Part shown: one piece after another, positions 32,117 through 43,336 of the stretch
Layout of the letters: each line of letters opens with the position of its first letter
Numbering within the stretch: position 1 is the stretch's first letter
Assembly (NCBI GenBank): GCA_963580285.1
Contig: OY757013.1
Location: forward strand, 152,509,900-152,573,899
DNA: 64,000 bases
Direction of reading: 5' to 3'
From: Lucinisca nassula
Lineage: Eukaryota > Mollusca > Bivalvia > Lucinida > Lucinidae
Position numbers and translations under genes: made by a program
Notes under the pieces: generated by a model
What the model was told of the DNA's origin: nothing
Databases searched by the model: none
The model's input: the letters and a program-made list of their open reading frames with translations, nothing else

Positions 32117-33137
32117 TGATTGGTAAAAGGTCAGAGAACGCCGTTGAAATACGGCTCTATATTAAGAATTGTTGTATTCTTGGTATACGGTGCAAAGACA
32201 TTTGATGAAATATGTTCGGTTTATGGGCATAATGTAATGTCTTTTTTGACGGTTTTTCGTTGGTGTAAGAAATTCAGCTGTGGGCTAGGCTCAACAGAAG
32301 ATGCACCACATGATCGTCGGCCGAAAAGAGCAACATCTGCCAAGATGATTGCTAGAGTGAAAGACATAGTTGCTACCGATGCACGATACACCACTAGGCA
32401 AATAGCTAGTATGGTTGGCATCTCATTAGGAGCAGCTCATACAATTCTGAAACGGGATTTGAAAATGAGAAAGATCTGTGCTAGATGGATTCCCCATCTG
32501 TTGACAGATGAGCAGAAAAAGACACGCGTTCAGTGCGCCAAGAAGTTGCATAAAACGTTTCCAAATTACAGTGCACGGTCTTTCGCTAATGTCGTCACAG
32601 GTGACGAGACATGGGTTCACTTTTTTGAGCCAAAAACGAAAGATTCAGAACAAAATATGGGCAACAAAGTATTGCAAAAGACCATGCATTGCAAAGCGGA
32701 CCATGAGCGTCAAGAAGGTAATGTATGCCATATTCTTTTCAAATCAGGGCCCTGCTATACAGTTTGCTGTGCCTAAAGGCAAATCTGTAAATGCGAAGTT
32801 TTACAAGACTAAAGTTCTTCGAAAATTGAAGAAATATTTCAAAGAACGAAGACCCGCAACTGGTTTGGCCAATGTCAGATTGCTACATGACAATGCGTCA
32901 TCGCACAAGGCGTTCATTGTGCAAGACTATCTGAAGCCGGAAAAGGTTGTTGAACTCCCTCCCCCCCCCCCCCCCCCGTATTCTCCTGACCTTGCCCCCT
33001 GTGACTTTTTTCTTTTGTTCCCGCGGCTGAAAAATACCTTTCTGGTCGAAAATTTATACAGCGCAAATACCTCGGTTCTGCAATATTCCAGTGCCTTCAT
33101 AGAAACCTCGAAAAGACTACCAAAATGCATTGAATGA
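32117..33137 (+). pseudogene. mariner transposase, frameshifted (D,D34D type)
   Basis: An ATG at 32117 opens MIGKRSENAVEIRLYIKN and stops soon. The next frame holds FDEICSVYG, the helix-turn-helix TTRQIASMVGISLGAAHTIL, the linker WIPHLLTDEQK and the first catalytic Asp in TGDETWVHFFEPK. A second frameshift near 32640-32690 moves to the frame with LLHDNASSHKA (second Asp) and YSPDLAPCDFFLLFPRLK (third Asp). Between second and third Asp there are 37 residues. A C homopolymer (about 32957-32977) encodes seven prolines where mariner has a PHPP-like four, so removing the expansion gives 34, the mariner signature. All three Asp residues survive but at least two frameshifts make it inactive. Confidence 0.9.
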
Positions 33138-33344
33138 TTGATCAGAAGACTGAAAGTTTGTGTATCTGTTAAAGGGGGATACTTTGAGGGGACAAAATAT
33201 ATTTTTCATCGAAATCTATCACGAAATCATTTAATGTGCTTAGTTGCATTCATATTTGAACAGTCCTCGTAACTGTATATAACACCGAAAATAAATTGAA
33301 ACAAGTGCTTCAGCTGAAGTGCACGACCCGCCGGATGCTTTTAG

Positions 33345-34975
33345 CTTTATGAGTGTTACCATATATGGGTATGGCGGCCATTTTGGTCATGTGACCTGGA
33401 CCTAAAACGGTTCCCCCAATAAATGCGTCTTATCGTAAGGAGCAAAAATATATCTTATACTTTAGTACTGTATTCTGAATCGTTTGCAGGATAAAATGCA
33501 TTCACACTTTTCCAATACAAAAGCATATGTGTCAAAGTTTGACCTAGGCACAAAGAAGGTCAAAGTCAACCCAGGGTCACCATTTTAGCAATTTATGATG
33601 GGCCTACGTCCCATATGTTATTTATCAAGTTTCGTGGAAATCTGCCCAGTGGTTCTGGAGAATACTATTTTTGAAGGGTTTTTACCATATATGGCTTGGT
33701 GGCCATTTTTGTCATGTGACCTGGACCCCATGAGCAAATTTTGGTTTCCCCCATCCCATAGAGGCTCCATGTGAAATTTGACTTCAATCGGCCCAACGGT
33801 TTCCGAGGAGAAGCAGTTCGAAAATTTTCGCCTCGGCGAGGCTATACTAAATGGAATGTAATATTTCGCAAGTTCATTGGTTAGATCTCATTGATATCTA
33901 TCGGTATGCCAAAAATTGTTTAAATATTCCAAGCGGTTAAGTCACTATCACCAATTTTCACAAACGGGTTACGGACGGACAGACAGACCATATATGGCTT
34001 GGCGGCCATTTTGGTCATGTGACCTGGACCCCATGAGCAAATTTTGGTTTCCCCCATCCCATAGAGGCTCCATATGAAATTTGACTTCAATCGGCCCAAC
34101 GGTTTCCGAGGAGAAGCAGTTCGAAAATTTTCACAATTTTTCGCCTCGGCGAGGCTATACTAAATGGAATGTAATATTTCGCAAGTTTATTGGTTAGATC
34201 TCATTGATATCTATCAGTATGCCAAAAATTGTTTAAATATTCCAAGCGGTTAAGTCACTATCACCAATTTTCACAAACGGGTTACGGACGGACAGACAGA
34301 CCATATATGGCTTGGCGGCCATTTTGGTCATGTGACCTGGACCCCATGAGCAAATTTTGGTTTCCCACATCCCATAGAGGCTCCATATGAAATTTGACTT
34401 CAATCGGCCCAACGGTTTCCGAGGAGAAGCAGTTCGAAAATTTTCACATTTTTCGCCTCGGCGAGGCTATACTAAATGGAATGTAATATTTCGCAAGTTC
34501 ATTGGTTAGATCTCATTGATATCTATCAGTATGCCAAAAATTGTTTAAATATTCCAAGCTGTTAAGTCACTATCACCAATTTTCACAAACGGGTTACGGA
34601 CGGACAGACAGACAGACCATATATGGCTTGGCGGCCATTTTGGTCATGTGACCTGGACCCTATGAGCAAATTTTGGTTAGCCCCATCCCATAGAGGCTCC
34701 ATATGAAATTTGACTTCAATCGGCCCAACGGTTTCCGAGGAGAAGCAGTTCGAAAATTTTCACATTTTTCGCCTCGGCGAGGCTATACTAAATGGAATGT
34801 AATATTTCGCAAGTTCATTGGTTAGATCTCATTTATATCTATCAGTGTTCCAAAAATTGTTTAAATATTCCAAGCGGTTAAGTCACTATCACCAATTTTC
34901 ACAAACGGGTTACGGACGGACAGACAGACTGACAGACTGACAGAATGACAGATTGACAGAATGACAGAATGACAC
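33345..34975 (+). repeat. ~310 bp satellite array, four close units plus a diverged one
   Basis: Units begin CCATATATGGCTTGGCGGCC at 33685, 33988, 34301 and 34617 (spacing 303, 313, 316). A diverged unit starts at ~33358. Each contains GAGGAGAAGCAGTTCGAAAA, a hairpin CGCCTCGGCGAGG, and GACGGACAGACAGA. The array ends in a (GACAGAAT/GACAGACT)n run to 34975. The four units are much more alike than P-array units, so they amplified recently or are homogenised. The 33272-33344 link is unassigned. Confidence 0.88.
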
Positions 34976-34994
34976 GGTGATTTTAGGGCACTTA

Positions 34995-35066
34995 GAAAAT
35001 CAACCGACTTCAGTCGGTCGCTTTTTCTGTGGGTCGACTTCAGTCGGTCGCTTTTTCTGTGGGTCG
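34995..35066 (+). repeat. Short tandem duplication
   Basis: GACTTCAGTCGGTCGCTTTT plus TCTGTGGGTC occurs twice in direct succession after the satellite. Each copy contains the small palindrome CGACTTCAGTCG. Confidence 0.85.
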
Positions 35067-35199
35067 TGCAATTAGTAAATGCAAACTACTCGTAAATCAT
35101 TCAATATGAAAACAAAGTTATTGCCGCCGTTCATCTTCAACGATTACCAGTTTAAGTGGCCACTGATGAAAACTTTTGTAATATGTAATTCACAAGTAA

Positions 35200-35362
35200 T
35201 TTTACGGTTCATGCGGACTGAACAATATTATTTGTCTTAATCGTGACGGAAGTGAGGGCGAGGATTGTGGCCACGTAAAATAGATTTGACCCCCGCTCCT
35301 CCCCCCAGTGGAGTTCGTTTCCGCTGACCGTTCCAAGACGGTTCTTCTGTCGCGGTTTTTAT
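35200..35362 (-). repeat. R6, minus strand, part before P1
   Basis: CATGCGGACTGAACAATATT, GGATTGTGGCCACGTAAAAT, GACCGTTCCAAGACGG. It continues at 36741 after the P1 insertion. Confidence 0.8.
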
Positions 35363-36740
35363 GTCCCCGGTAGCGATAGCGGGGACATATTGTTTTTGCC
35401 CTGTCTGTTTGTTTGTTTGTTTGTTGGTTTGTACGTCGGCAACATTAACGTTGGCCATAACTTTTGAACTGTTGAAGGTAGAGTATTCATATTTGGCAGG
35501 AAGGTTCCTTGGGACAAGAGCTTCACATTCGTGCAAAAACATTTGACCTGTGACCTTGACCTTTGACCTAGTTAAAAGAAAAAAAAAACATTGGTTATAA
35601 CTTTTGAACCGCTTGAGATACAGCTCATATATTTGACATGTATGTTCCTTGTGACAAAAGCTTTACAATCATGCAAACAAATTTGACCTGTGACTTTGAC
35701 CTTTGACCTACTTAAAATAAAAAAAAATATTTTGGTCATAGCTTTTGAATCATTTGAGATACAAACTTCATATTTTTATGTAGGTTCCTTGTGACAAGAG
35801 CTTTACATTCACACCAAACATTTTGGCCTGTGACCTTGACCTTTGACCTACATAAAAGAAAAAGTTAACATTGATCATCACTTTTGAACCGCTTGAGATA
35901 CAGCCTTCATATTTGGCATTTATGTTCCTTGTGACAAAAGCTTTACATTCATGCAAACAATTTTGACCTGTGACCTTAACCTTTGACCTACTTAAAATAA
36001 AAACAACATTTTGGCCATAACTTGAACCATTTGAGATACAACCTTCATATTTTGCATGTAGGTTCCTTGTGACAAGAGCTTTACATTCACGCAAAACATT
36101 TGACCTGCGACCTTGACCTTTGACCTACATAAAAGAAAAAGCAAACATTGATCATAACGTTTGAACCGTTTGAGATACAGCCTTCATATTTGGCATGTAT
36201 GTTCCTTGTAACAAGAGCTTTACATTCATGTAAAAAAATACCTGTGACCTTGGCCTTTAACCTACTTAAAAGACAAAATAACATTTTGGTCATAACTTTC
36301 GAACCGTTCGGGATAGGGCCTTCATATTTGGCATGTAGGTTCCTTGTGATAAGAGCTTTACATTCATGCAAACATTTTTGACCATGACCTTTGACCTACT
36401 TAAAAGAACAAATAAAATTGTTCATAACTTTTGAATCGGTTTAGATAGAGCCTTCATATTTGGCTTGTAGGTTCCCTGTGACAAGATCTTTACATTCATG
36501 CAAAATCTTTTGACCCGTGACCTTGACCTGTGACCTACCTTAAAAAAAGAATATTATTGTTCATAACTTTCGAACCGTTTAAGATAGAGCCTTCATATTT
36601 TGCATGTAATATCCTGCCAAGGGCTTCCCACTCAAACCAACAATCTTGACTTGTGACATTGACTTTGAAGTGTGACCAAATTTGAAAAAAAAAAATGGCC
36701 ATGCCCGGGGATATGTTCGTGTTTCACAAACACATCTTGT
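35363..36740 (+). mobile_element. P1 element: nine ~140 bp units between hairpin caps, inserted in R6
   Basis: The left cap TGTCCCCGGTAGCGATAGCG continues GGGACATATTG, forming TGTCCCCG / CGGGGACA. The right cap is GCCCGGGG...TGTTTCACAAACACATCTTGT. Nine units carry ATAACTTTTGAACCGTTTGA, CTTCATATTTGGCATGTAGG, TTCCTTGTGACAAGAGCTTT and TGACCTTGACCTTTGACCTA. It interrupts an R6 copy cleanly, which fixes both ends. A second copy, also in R6, is at 46979-48140. The cap-array-cap plan is pearl/Helitron-like; no transposition protein is present. Frames of 77-108 codons inside follow the repeat. Confidence 0.85.
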
Positions 36741-36965
36741 TTTAAATGTTCGTCTTAAGGTGTTTGTGTCGCTAATATTTTTTTATTTTGGATAGCCTAT
36801 TGGCCATTTTGTGGGAGGATAACTGTCCTTTTGGCTTTCCGCTATTTATGTTTTCATTAGGGTCTGTTGTTTCTTGTTTGTGTTTCTTTCCCTTTGGTGT
36901 CTCTGATGGGAGCTGTGGGTTAATTGTATCTATTCCTGATCATTGCCTCCACTTCTATTTTATGC
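36741..36965 (-). repeat. R6, minus strand, part after P1
   Basis: TTTTGGATAGCCTATTGGCC, CTTTTGGCTTTCCGCTATTT, ATCTATTCCTGATCATTGCC, ending in the outer end of R6. Confidence 0.8.
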
Positions 36966-37900
36966 TGAGCCACGAAGTTGGGAGGGGCATATAGTTTAAC
37001 CCTTGTTCGTACGTACGTCTGTATGTCTGTACGTCATTCTTTGTAGTACTATTCTTGTCGCCGTAACTTCTGCTACAGTATTTGATGAAGGGCATTGAAA
37101 CTTGCAATGCAGTCCAGACATGCATTTAACATGCAAATAAAGGAAACAGGATTCTGATCCGGCTCCTAATTTTAGAATGTCTGCTTCAACGACTTCAGCA
37201 GTTTGGTCATGCGTGGAGCATAGGAGGTTAAATAGGACTGTTCGTATCTACGCGACTCCTCCTAAGTATTCGATGCAGGACACTGAAATTTGCAGCACAA
37301 TTTAGATATCCATTGAACATGGGCATAACGGAAACAGCATTCTGATCCAGTACCTATTGTAGAATTATGTCCCCTTGAATTACTTAAATAGTTTGGCCAT
37401 AAGTAGCATAGTAGTTTAAATAGTACTGTTCGTGTCTCCACAACTCCTCCTACATTGTTTCATACAGGGCATTGAAACTTGCAACACAATTCAGACATGC
37501 ATTGAATATATGCATAATGGAAACAAGATTCTGATCCAGCCCCTTATTGCAGAATTATGTTCCCTTGAACGACTTAAACATTTTGGCCATGCGTGTAGCA
37601 TAGGTTATATAGTACTGTTTGTGTCTCCGCCGCTACTCCTACAGTATCTGATGCTGGAAACAGAGTTCAGACATGCATTTAAGATGTGCATAAAGGAAAC
37701 GGGTGTCTGATCCAGCCCCTTATTGCAGAAGTATGTCCCCTGCAACGACTTAAAAAAATTGGTCGTGTTTCTTGGAGAAAGTTGCAGTTTCTTGTTTAGA
37801 TAGAATGTGTGCTTATCAACTGCATATGTCAAAAAGTAATCATCTTGTGAAGCATTTGGCGGGGCATTCATTACCTTTAGAGATTGTCTAGATTGTCTTG
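36966..37900 (+). repeat. P-type array, four ~185 bp units
   Basis: Opens with GTACGTACGTCTGTATGTCT. Units are marked by TGAAACTTGCAATGCAGTCC-like phrases at about 37098, 37284, 37471 and 37640 and by ATTCTGATCCAGCCCCTTAT. No tail cap recognised. Confidence 0.7.
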
Positions 37901-37904
37901 TTTT

Positions 37905-39585
37905 TTTTATATTTTTAGATCACCTGTCACGTAGTGACGAGATGAGCTTTTGGGATCACGTTTCGTCCGTCGTGCGTCCGTAGGTGCGTGCGTGCGTCCG
38001 TGCGTGCGTAAACTTTTCTTCAAACAACAACTCCTCCTAAACCACTGATTGGATTTTCACCAAACTTCACAGGAATGATCCTCAGGTCGTCCCCTTTCAA
38101 AGTTGTTCAAATGGTTCTGGTCCATTGCACATCTAGGTCACAGGAGCTAAAAATAGATTTTTTCACCGAAAACTTAAAAAACCTTCTCCTCTGAAACCAC
38201 AAGGCCCAGGTCTTTAATATTTGGTATGAAGCTTCATCTAGTGGACCCCTACCAAGATTGTTTAAATTATAGTGTTGGGCCAAAAATGCCCCCGCCCCGG
38301 GCCCTTTGGTTTTACAAGGGCTTATATAGGGAAAATCTTTAAAAATCTTCTTCACTGAAACCTCAAAGCCCAGGTCTTTAATATTTGGTATGAAGCTTCA
38401 TCTAGTGAACCCCTACCCAGATTGTTCAAATTATAGTTCTGGGGCCAAAATGCCCCCGCCCCGGGGCCCTTTGGTTTTACATGGGCTTATATAGGGAACA
38501 TCTTTAAAAGTCTTCTTCTCTGAAACCGCAAGGCCCAGGTCTTTAATATTTAGCATGAAGCTTCATTTAGTTTACCCATACCAAGATTGTTCAAATTATA
38601 GGGCTGGGGCCGAAAATGCCCCTGCCCCGGGTCTCTTTGGTTTTACATAGGCTTATATGGGGAAAATCTTTAAAAATCTTCTTCTCTGAAACTGCAAGGC
38701 GCATGTCTTTGATATTTGGTATGAACCTTCATCTAGTGGACCCAAACCAAGATTGTTCAAATTAAAGTGCTGGGGCCACAAATGCCCCCGCCCTGGGGCC
38801 CTTTGGTTTTACATGGACTTATATAGGGAAAATTTTTAAAAATCTTCTTCTCTGAAACCTCAAGGCCCAGGTCTTTAATGTTTGATATGAAGCTTAATCT
38901 AGTGGACCCCTACCAAGATTGTTCAAATTATAGTACTGGGGCCAAAAATGCCCCTCCCTGGGCCCCTGTGGTTTTACATAGGCTTATATGGGGAAAATCT
39001 TTAAAAATCTTCTTCTCTGAAACCGCAAGGCCCATTTCTTTGATATTTGGTATGGAGCTTTATCTAGTGGACCTCTACCAAGATTGTTCACATTATAGCC
39101 CTCGGGCCACAAATGCCCCCACCCTGTGGTCCTTTGGTTTTACATAGACTTATATAGAGATAAATCTTTGAAAATCTTCTTCTCTGAAACAGCAAGGCCC
39201 AGGTCTTTGATATTTGGTGAAGCTTCATCTAGTGGACCTCTATCAAGATTGTTTAAATTTTAGCCTTGAAACCAAAAATTCCCCCGCCCCGGGGCCATTT
39301 GGTTTTACATAGGCTTATGTAGGGAATATCTTTAAAAAATCTTCTTCTCTGAAACTGCAAGGCCCAGGTCTTTGATATTTTGTGTGTAGCTTCATCTAGT
39401 GGACCTTTGCCAAGATTGTTCAAGTTATAGTCTTTGTTGATATTTGGTATGAAGCTTCACCTTTTTAGACCTCAATCAACAGTATGCACATTATAGCCCT
39501 GGGGTCAATAATGGCCCACCCCGGGGCCCACTTGTTACTCTATGGATCAGGTGAGCGATTCAGGGCCATCATGGCCCTCTTATTT
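37905..39585 (+). mobile_element. P2 element: eight or nine ~160 bp units
   Basis: Head GATCACCTGTCACGTAGTGA with GTCAC/GTGAC pairing and GTCCGTCGTGCGTCCGTAGG. Units are marked by GGCCCAGGTCTTTAATATTT at about 38210, 38369, 38530, 38697, 38867, 39027, 39197 and 39360. The tail is TATGGATCAGGTGAGCGATT then CAGGGCCATCATGGCCCTC. Older minus-strand relics of the same units lie at 42085-45005. Confidence 0.8.
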
Positions 39586-39869
39586 TATTTTTATTTATTT
39601 ATTTGTTGCTTTTTTTCAGAAAAAAAGTATTCGGGTAAATATGACTAAATGCTTGCTTTTTTGAAGGCCTAGTTATTTCTTTCTGTGTAGGCTTCGTCCA
39701 AAAACGAACGATGCCTTACAATTCAGCAGAACTTGCTTCAACGGATTTTCAACTATAAGTGTGGGAGGAATGTCATTAGATGCACTTACAGCTGAATTTC
39801 ATGGATTTGTTTTTGTTCCAAAATATTTTCCCTGTTGAAATCTGCAGCCAAATATACTTCAAGATTATC

Positions 39870-41070
39870 CATGGGTGAGACAAAGGTGACGTGTATCTTG
39901 CGTCACTGGGGCGTCCAACTAATAATGGCTTATAGGTGGGCAAGGCCTGTTGTCCTTGCAGTAGGTAAGAGTAGAGGGCGAATGTTGTGTTATTTCCATT
40001 CAGTTTTCTCTTTCATCCCTGTCGTCACTTTCATCTCCTCTCCTATCTTTATTATCTCTTTTCTCCTCTCTCTGGGAGACATCACAAAATGATCCTTTCA
40101 TCCGTTCTACTATCTCTATTATCTCTTTTCTTCCATCTCTGGGAGACATCACAAAATGATCCTTTCATCTGCTCTATCTCTATTATCTCTTTTCTCCCCT
40201 CTCTGGGAGACATCACAAAATGATCCTTTCATCTGCTTTACTATCCCTATTATCTCTTTTCTCTCATCTCTGGGAAACATCACAAAACAATCCTTTCATC
40301 TGCTCTACTATCTCTATTATCTCTTTTCCCCCCTCTCTGGGAGACGTCACAAAATGATCCTTTCATCTACTCTACTATCTCTATTATCTCTTTTCTCCCA
40401 TCTCTGGGAGACATCACAAAATGATCCTTTTATCTGCTCTACTATCTCTATTATCTCTTTTCTCCCCTCTCTGGGAGACATCACAAAATGATCCTTTCAT
40501 CTACTCTACTATCTCTATTATCTCTTTTCTCCCCTCTTTTGGAGACATCACAAAATGATCCTTTCATCTGCTCTACTATCTCTATTATCTCTTTTCTCCC
40601 CTCTTTTGGAGACATCAAAAAATGATCCTTTCATCTGCTCTACTATCTCTATTATCTCTTTTCTCCCCTCTCTGGGAGACATCACAAAATGATCCTTTCA
40701 TCTGCTCTACTATCTCTATTATCTCTTTTCTCCCCGCTCTAGGAGACGTCACAAAATGATCCTTTCATCTGCTCTACTATCTCTATTATCTCTTTTCTCC
40801 CCTCTTTTGGAGATATCACAAAATGATCCTTTCATCTGCTCTACTATCTCTATTATCTCTTTTCTCCCCTCTATCGGAGACATCACAAAATGATCCTTTA
40901 ATATGCTCTACTATCTCTATTATCTCTTTTCTCCCATCTCTGGGAGACGTCACAAAATGATCCTTTCATCTGCTCTTCTATCTCTATTACATACATCTCT
41001 TTACTCCCTTTCTCTTGGAGGCGTCACAAAATGATCCACAAAGGTTGACGTGTCACAACAAGTAAAAATA
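39870..41070 (+). mobile_element. SINE-4 with an internal 67 bp segment amplified ~15 times
   Basis: The left side (CACTGGGGCGTCCAACTAAT, GGTGGGCAAGGCCTGTTGTC, TTATTTCCATTCAGTTTTC) and the right side (GGAGGCGTCACAAAATGATC, CACAAAGGTTGACGTGTCAC) are the two halves of SINE-4. Between them about 15 units run from ~40020 to 41030: CTCTATTATCTCTTTTCTCC, CCTCTCTGGGAGACATCACA, AAATGATCCTTTCATCTGCT. Single-copy SINE-4 at 18252 has this segment once. Frames of 78-111 codons here arise because the unit is nearly a multiple of three. Confidence 0.87.
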
Positions 41071-41080
41071 TGTATTTGGC

Positions 41081-42048
41081 TTGCATTACGACCACACACC
41101 TATTCAAGTATATTCAAAATTTTACCACCGAATAATGAAAATTGTTCGATGTAAAGTTGTCATATTTTTCATATTTCTGCTCAAAACTTAGACTGTGGGA
41201 ACTTGTTAGGACCGCCTTGGCGAGGCGGTTCTAACGAGTACCCACAATCTGTTTTCAGTTAAAAAGGAATATCTCTTTAAACTTCAGTTCTATAGAAAAG
41301 TGTGGTAACGTCAGCAAAGCACACTCAAATCAACCAAATATTTTAGTTGCTTGAGAAGATTGTTCTACTTTGTGGCTTTTTCGGAATAATGTTAGGTTGA
41401 CTCTCTTGCTGCGGATCAGTTGATACATTTGCTTACAAAGTTGTACCATTTTGCTGAGAAACAAGTTCATATTTAGGCCAAATTGAAGTTAAATGTCTGA
41501 CTACATTAATCTATAGTTCACCGAAGTTTCCTCTGGAGAGTATAGAGAAGACGGCCGAATGAACTTTGTCGATGAAATTATCACAATATAGGATATTTAT
41601 AGCACGGAAATATGACTACAACAAATTGGAGCTTGAAACATATAAACAATCTGAGGCAGTTCTTATCAATTACAGCAAAACGAAATGTAGGAATCAGTCT
41701 TCGACTTGCTTTGTGCGTTTTCTCATAATTAAGAAAGAGGCAGAAATAGGCGGTATTGATGTCCAGTCTTTCGGGATGGATGAATGGATAGTTGGACGGA
41801 CGGACGAGTTCTTACGAGTACCTAAAATCTATATTTTAGAGCAGAAATAAGAAAAATAACATTTCTGCTCTTAAATATAGATTGTAGGTACTCGTAAGAA
41901 CCGCCTCGATGAGGCGGTTCTAACGAGTTCCCAAAATCTATATTTTGAGCAGAATTAAAATAACTAACAATTTTTCATCTTAATATATTCATTTTTTTCG
42001 GCTATAAAGGTTACAATGTATTCGTATAGGCGGGTTTTCGTAATGCAA
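41081..42048. mobile_element. Composite MITE-B with two core hairpins
   Basis: Ends TTGCATTACGACCACACACC and GGCGGGTTTTCGTAATGCAA. A first hairpin core lies at 41190-41252 and a second at 41878-41940, preceded by an extra inverted stem piece (41812-41870). The ~500 bp between them is unrelated and includes GGACGGACGGACG. Either one element captured foreign DNA or two elements recombined. Confidence 0.7.
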
Positions 42049-42460
42049 TGGTTATGTTAATTGACTGGTTATTAGGTGAATAAGTTCCTGAAATTAATAC
42101 CCTTGTAAACTTAACTTTTGATAGAGAAATATCAAAGGCCTGGTCTTCAGACAAGAAGATTCTTTTTCCCATATGGGTCTGTGCTAAATAACCCCTAAGG
42201 CCTGGCCATTTTTGATCCTATGCATCTTGGTAGAAATCCACTAGATGGGACTACAAACCAAATATCAAAGGCCAGTTGGTCTTCTGGTTTCAGACCAGAA
42301 ATTTTTCCCTGTAAGGGTCTATGTGGAATAAATGGGCGGGTCATTTTGGCCCCAAAGCTATAATTTGAACAATCTTGATAGAAGTCCACTAGATGCAGCT
42401 GCATGCCAATAAGCCTATCGAAAATACGTGGATTTGTTTGTTTGATTTGAAGTTGAAAGC

Positions 42461-42757
42461 CACCCCCGCCCATCGGCGCTTGAAGAAATAGATGGGCTGC
42501 ACGATGCTTCAACGCAGAGCTGAATCCGACCATACACGAGTACTGGTAAACCGTTTAGGAGATCTAAGTCTGACCAGGCAAAGCGGTGTGAGTCGGACCG
42601 TCCATGCTTGTAAACCCTATTGGTTTAATTGGGCGACAGGGCTTGAGTGTCATTTCATCTCATTGTCGGATAAAAGTCCCACAAATTTGGAAACAACGTC
42701 TCCAAAATGACTTATACAGTGTTGACGGGGACGTAAAACCTCAATTCAAACAAAAAA
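42461..42757 (+). mobile_element. SINE-3
   Basis: CCACCCCCGCCCATCGGCGC to CCTCAATTCAAACAAAAAAA. A short complement of the SINE-3 tail (TTTGTTTGTTTGATTTGAAG) stands just before its head at 42435. Confidence 0.83.
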
Positions 42758-43045
42758 AATGAAGTTTAAAGTCCTCGTCAACACTGTATAGGTCATTTTG
42801 GAGACGTTGCTTCCCATTTTATGGGACTTTTACCCGACCTCGAAATAAAATGACATCTCAAGCCCTGTCACCTAATAAACCCAATATGGTTAATAAGCTT
42901 TGATGGTCCGACTCGCACAGCTTTGCCTGGGCAGGCTTAGATCCTCTAAGCCGTTTATCAGTACTCGTGTGCAGTCGGTTTCAGCTCTGTGTGGAGGCAT
43001 TATACAGCCCAATCTATTTCTTCAAGCCCCGATGTGCGGGGGTCA
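42758..43045 (-). mobile_element. SINE-3, minus strand, tail to tail with its neighbour
   Basis: AAGTTTAAAGTCCTCGTCAA to CCCCGATGTGCGGGGGTC. Together with 42461-42757 it forms an inverted pair that could fold. Confidence 0.82.
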
Positions 43046-43336
43046 TGTTGAGCCTGGTGGGACCAGTTTTGACACAAGGGCCATGATTTGAACAGCTTGG
43101 CAGAAGTCCACTAGATGAAACTGTGTACCAAATATCAAATGCTTGAGCCTTCTGGTTTCTGCCACAAAGATTTGTTTAAAGGTTTTCCTTCAATAAGTCC
43201 ATGTCAACATGTCAGGCGCTCGGTGGACCATTTTCGGCCCCAGGGCTTAAATTTGAACAATCTTTGTAGAAGTACAGTAGATAAAGCTGTATACCAAATA
43301 TCAAAGACCAGTGCCTTCTAGTCTAAGACAAGATTT

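Larger units (their letters stand above)
31747..33269 (+). mobile_element. mariner transposon, complete ends, TA target site
   Basis: A perfect 26 bp inverted repeat begins CGAGGACTGTTCAAATATGA (31747-31772) and ends the element (33244-33269). TA lies immediately outside on both sides (31745-31746, 33270-33271). After removing the nested SINE-2 and one target copy (176 bp) the length is about 1,350 bp, as usual for mariner. The internal transposase is frameshifted. TIR identity suggests that the copy is not ancient. Confidence 0.95.

Noticed and set aside
32508..33137. Separate 209-codon gene
   Set aside because: It is the second frame of the mariner transposase after a frameshift, not an independent gene.
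35768..36371. Minus-strand frames of 94-108 codons
   Set aside because: Translation of P1 tandem units; the frames shift between units.
39835..40491. Plus-strand frames of 78-111 codons
   Set aside because: They are the 67 bp units amplified inside SINE-4; the peptide repeats with the array.
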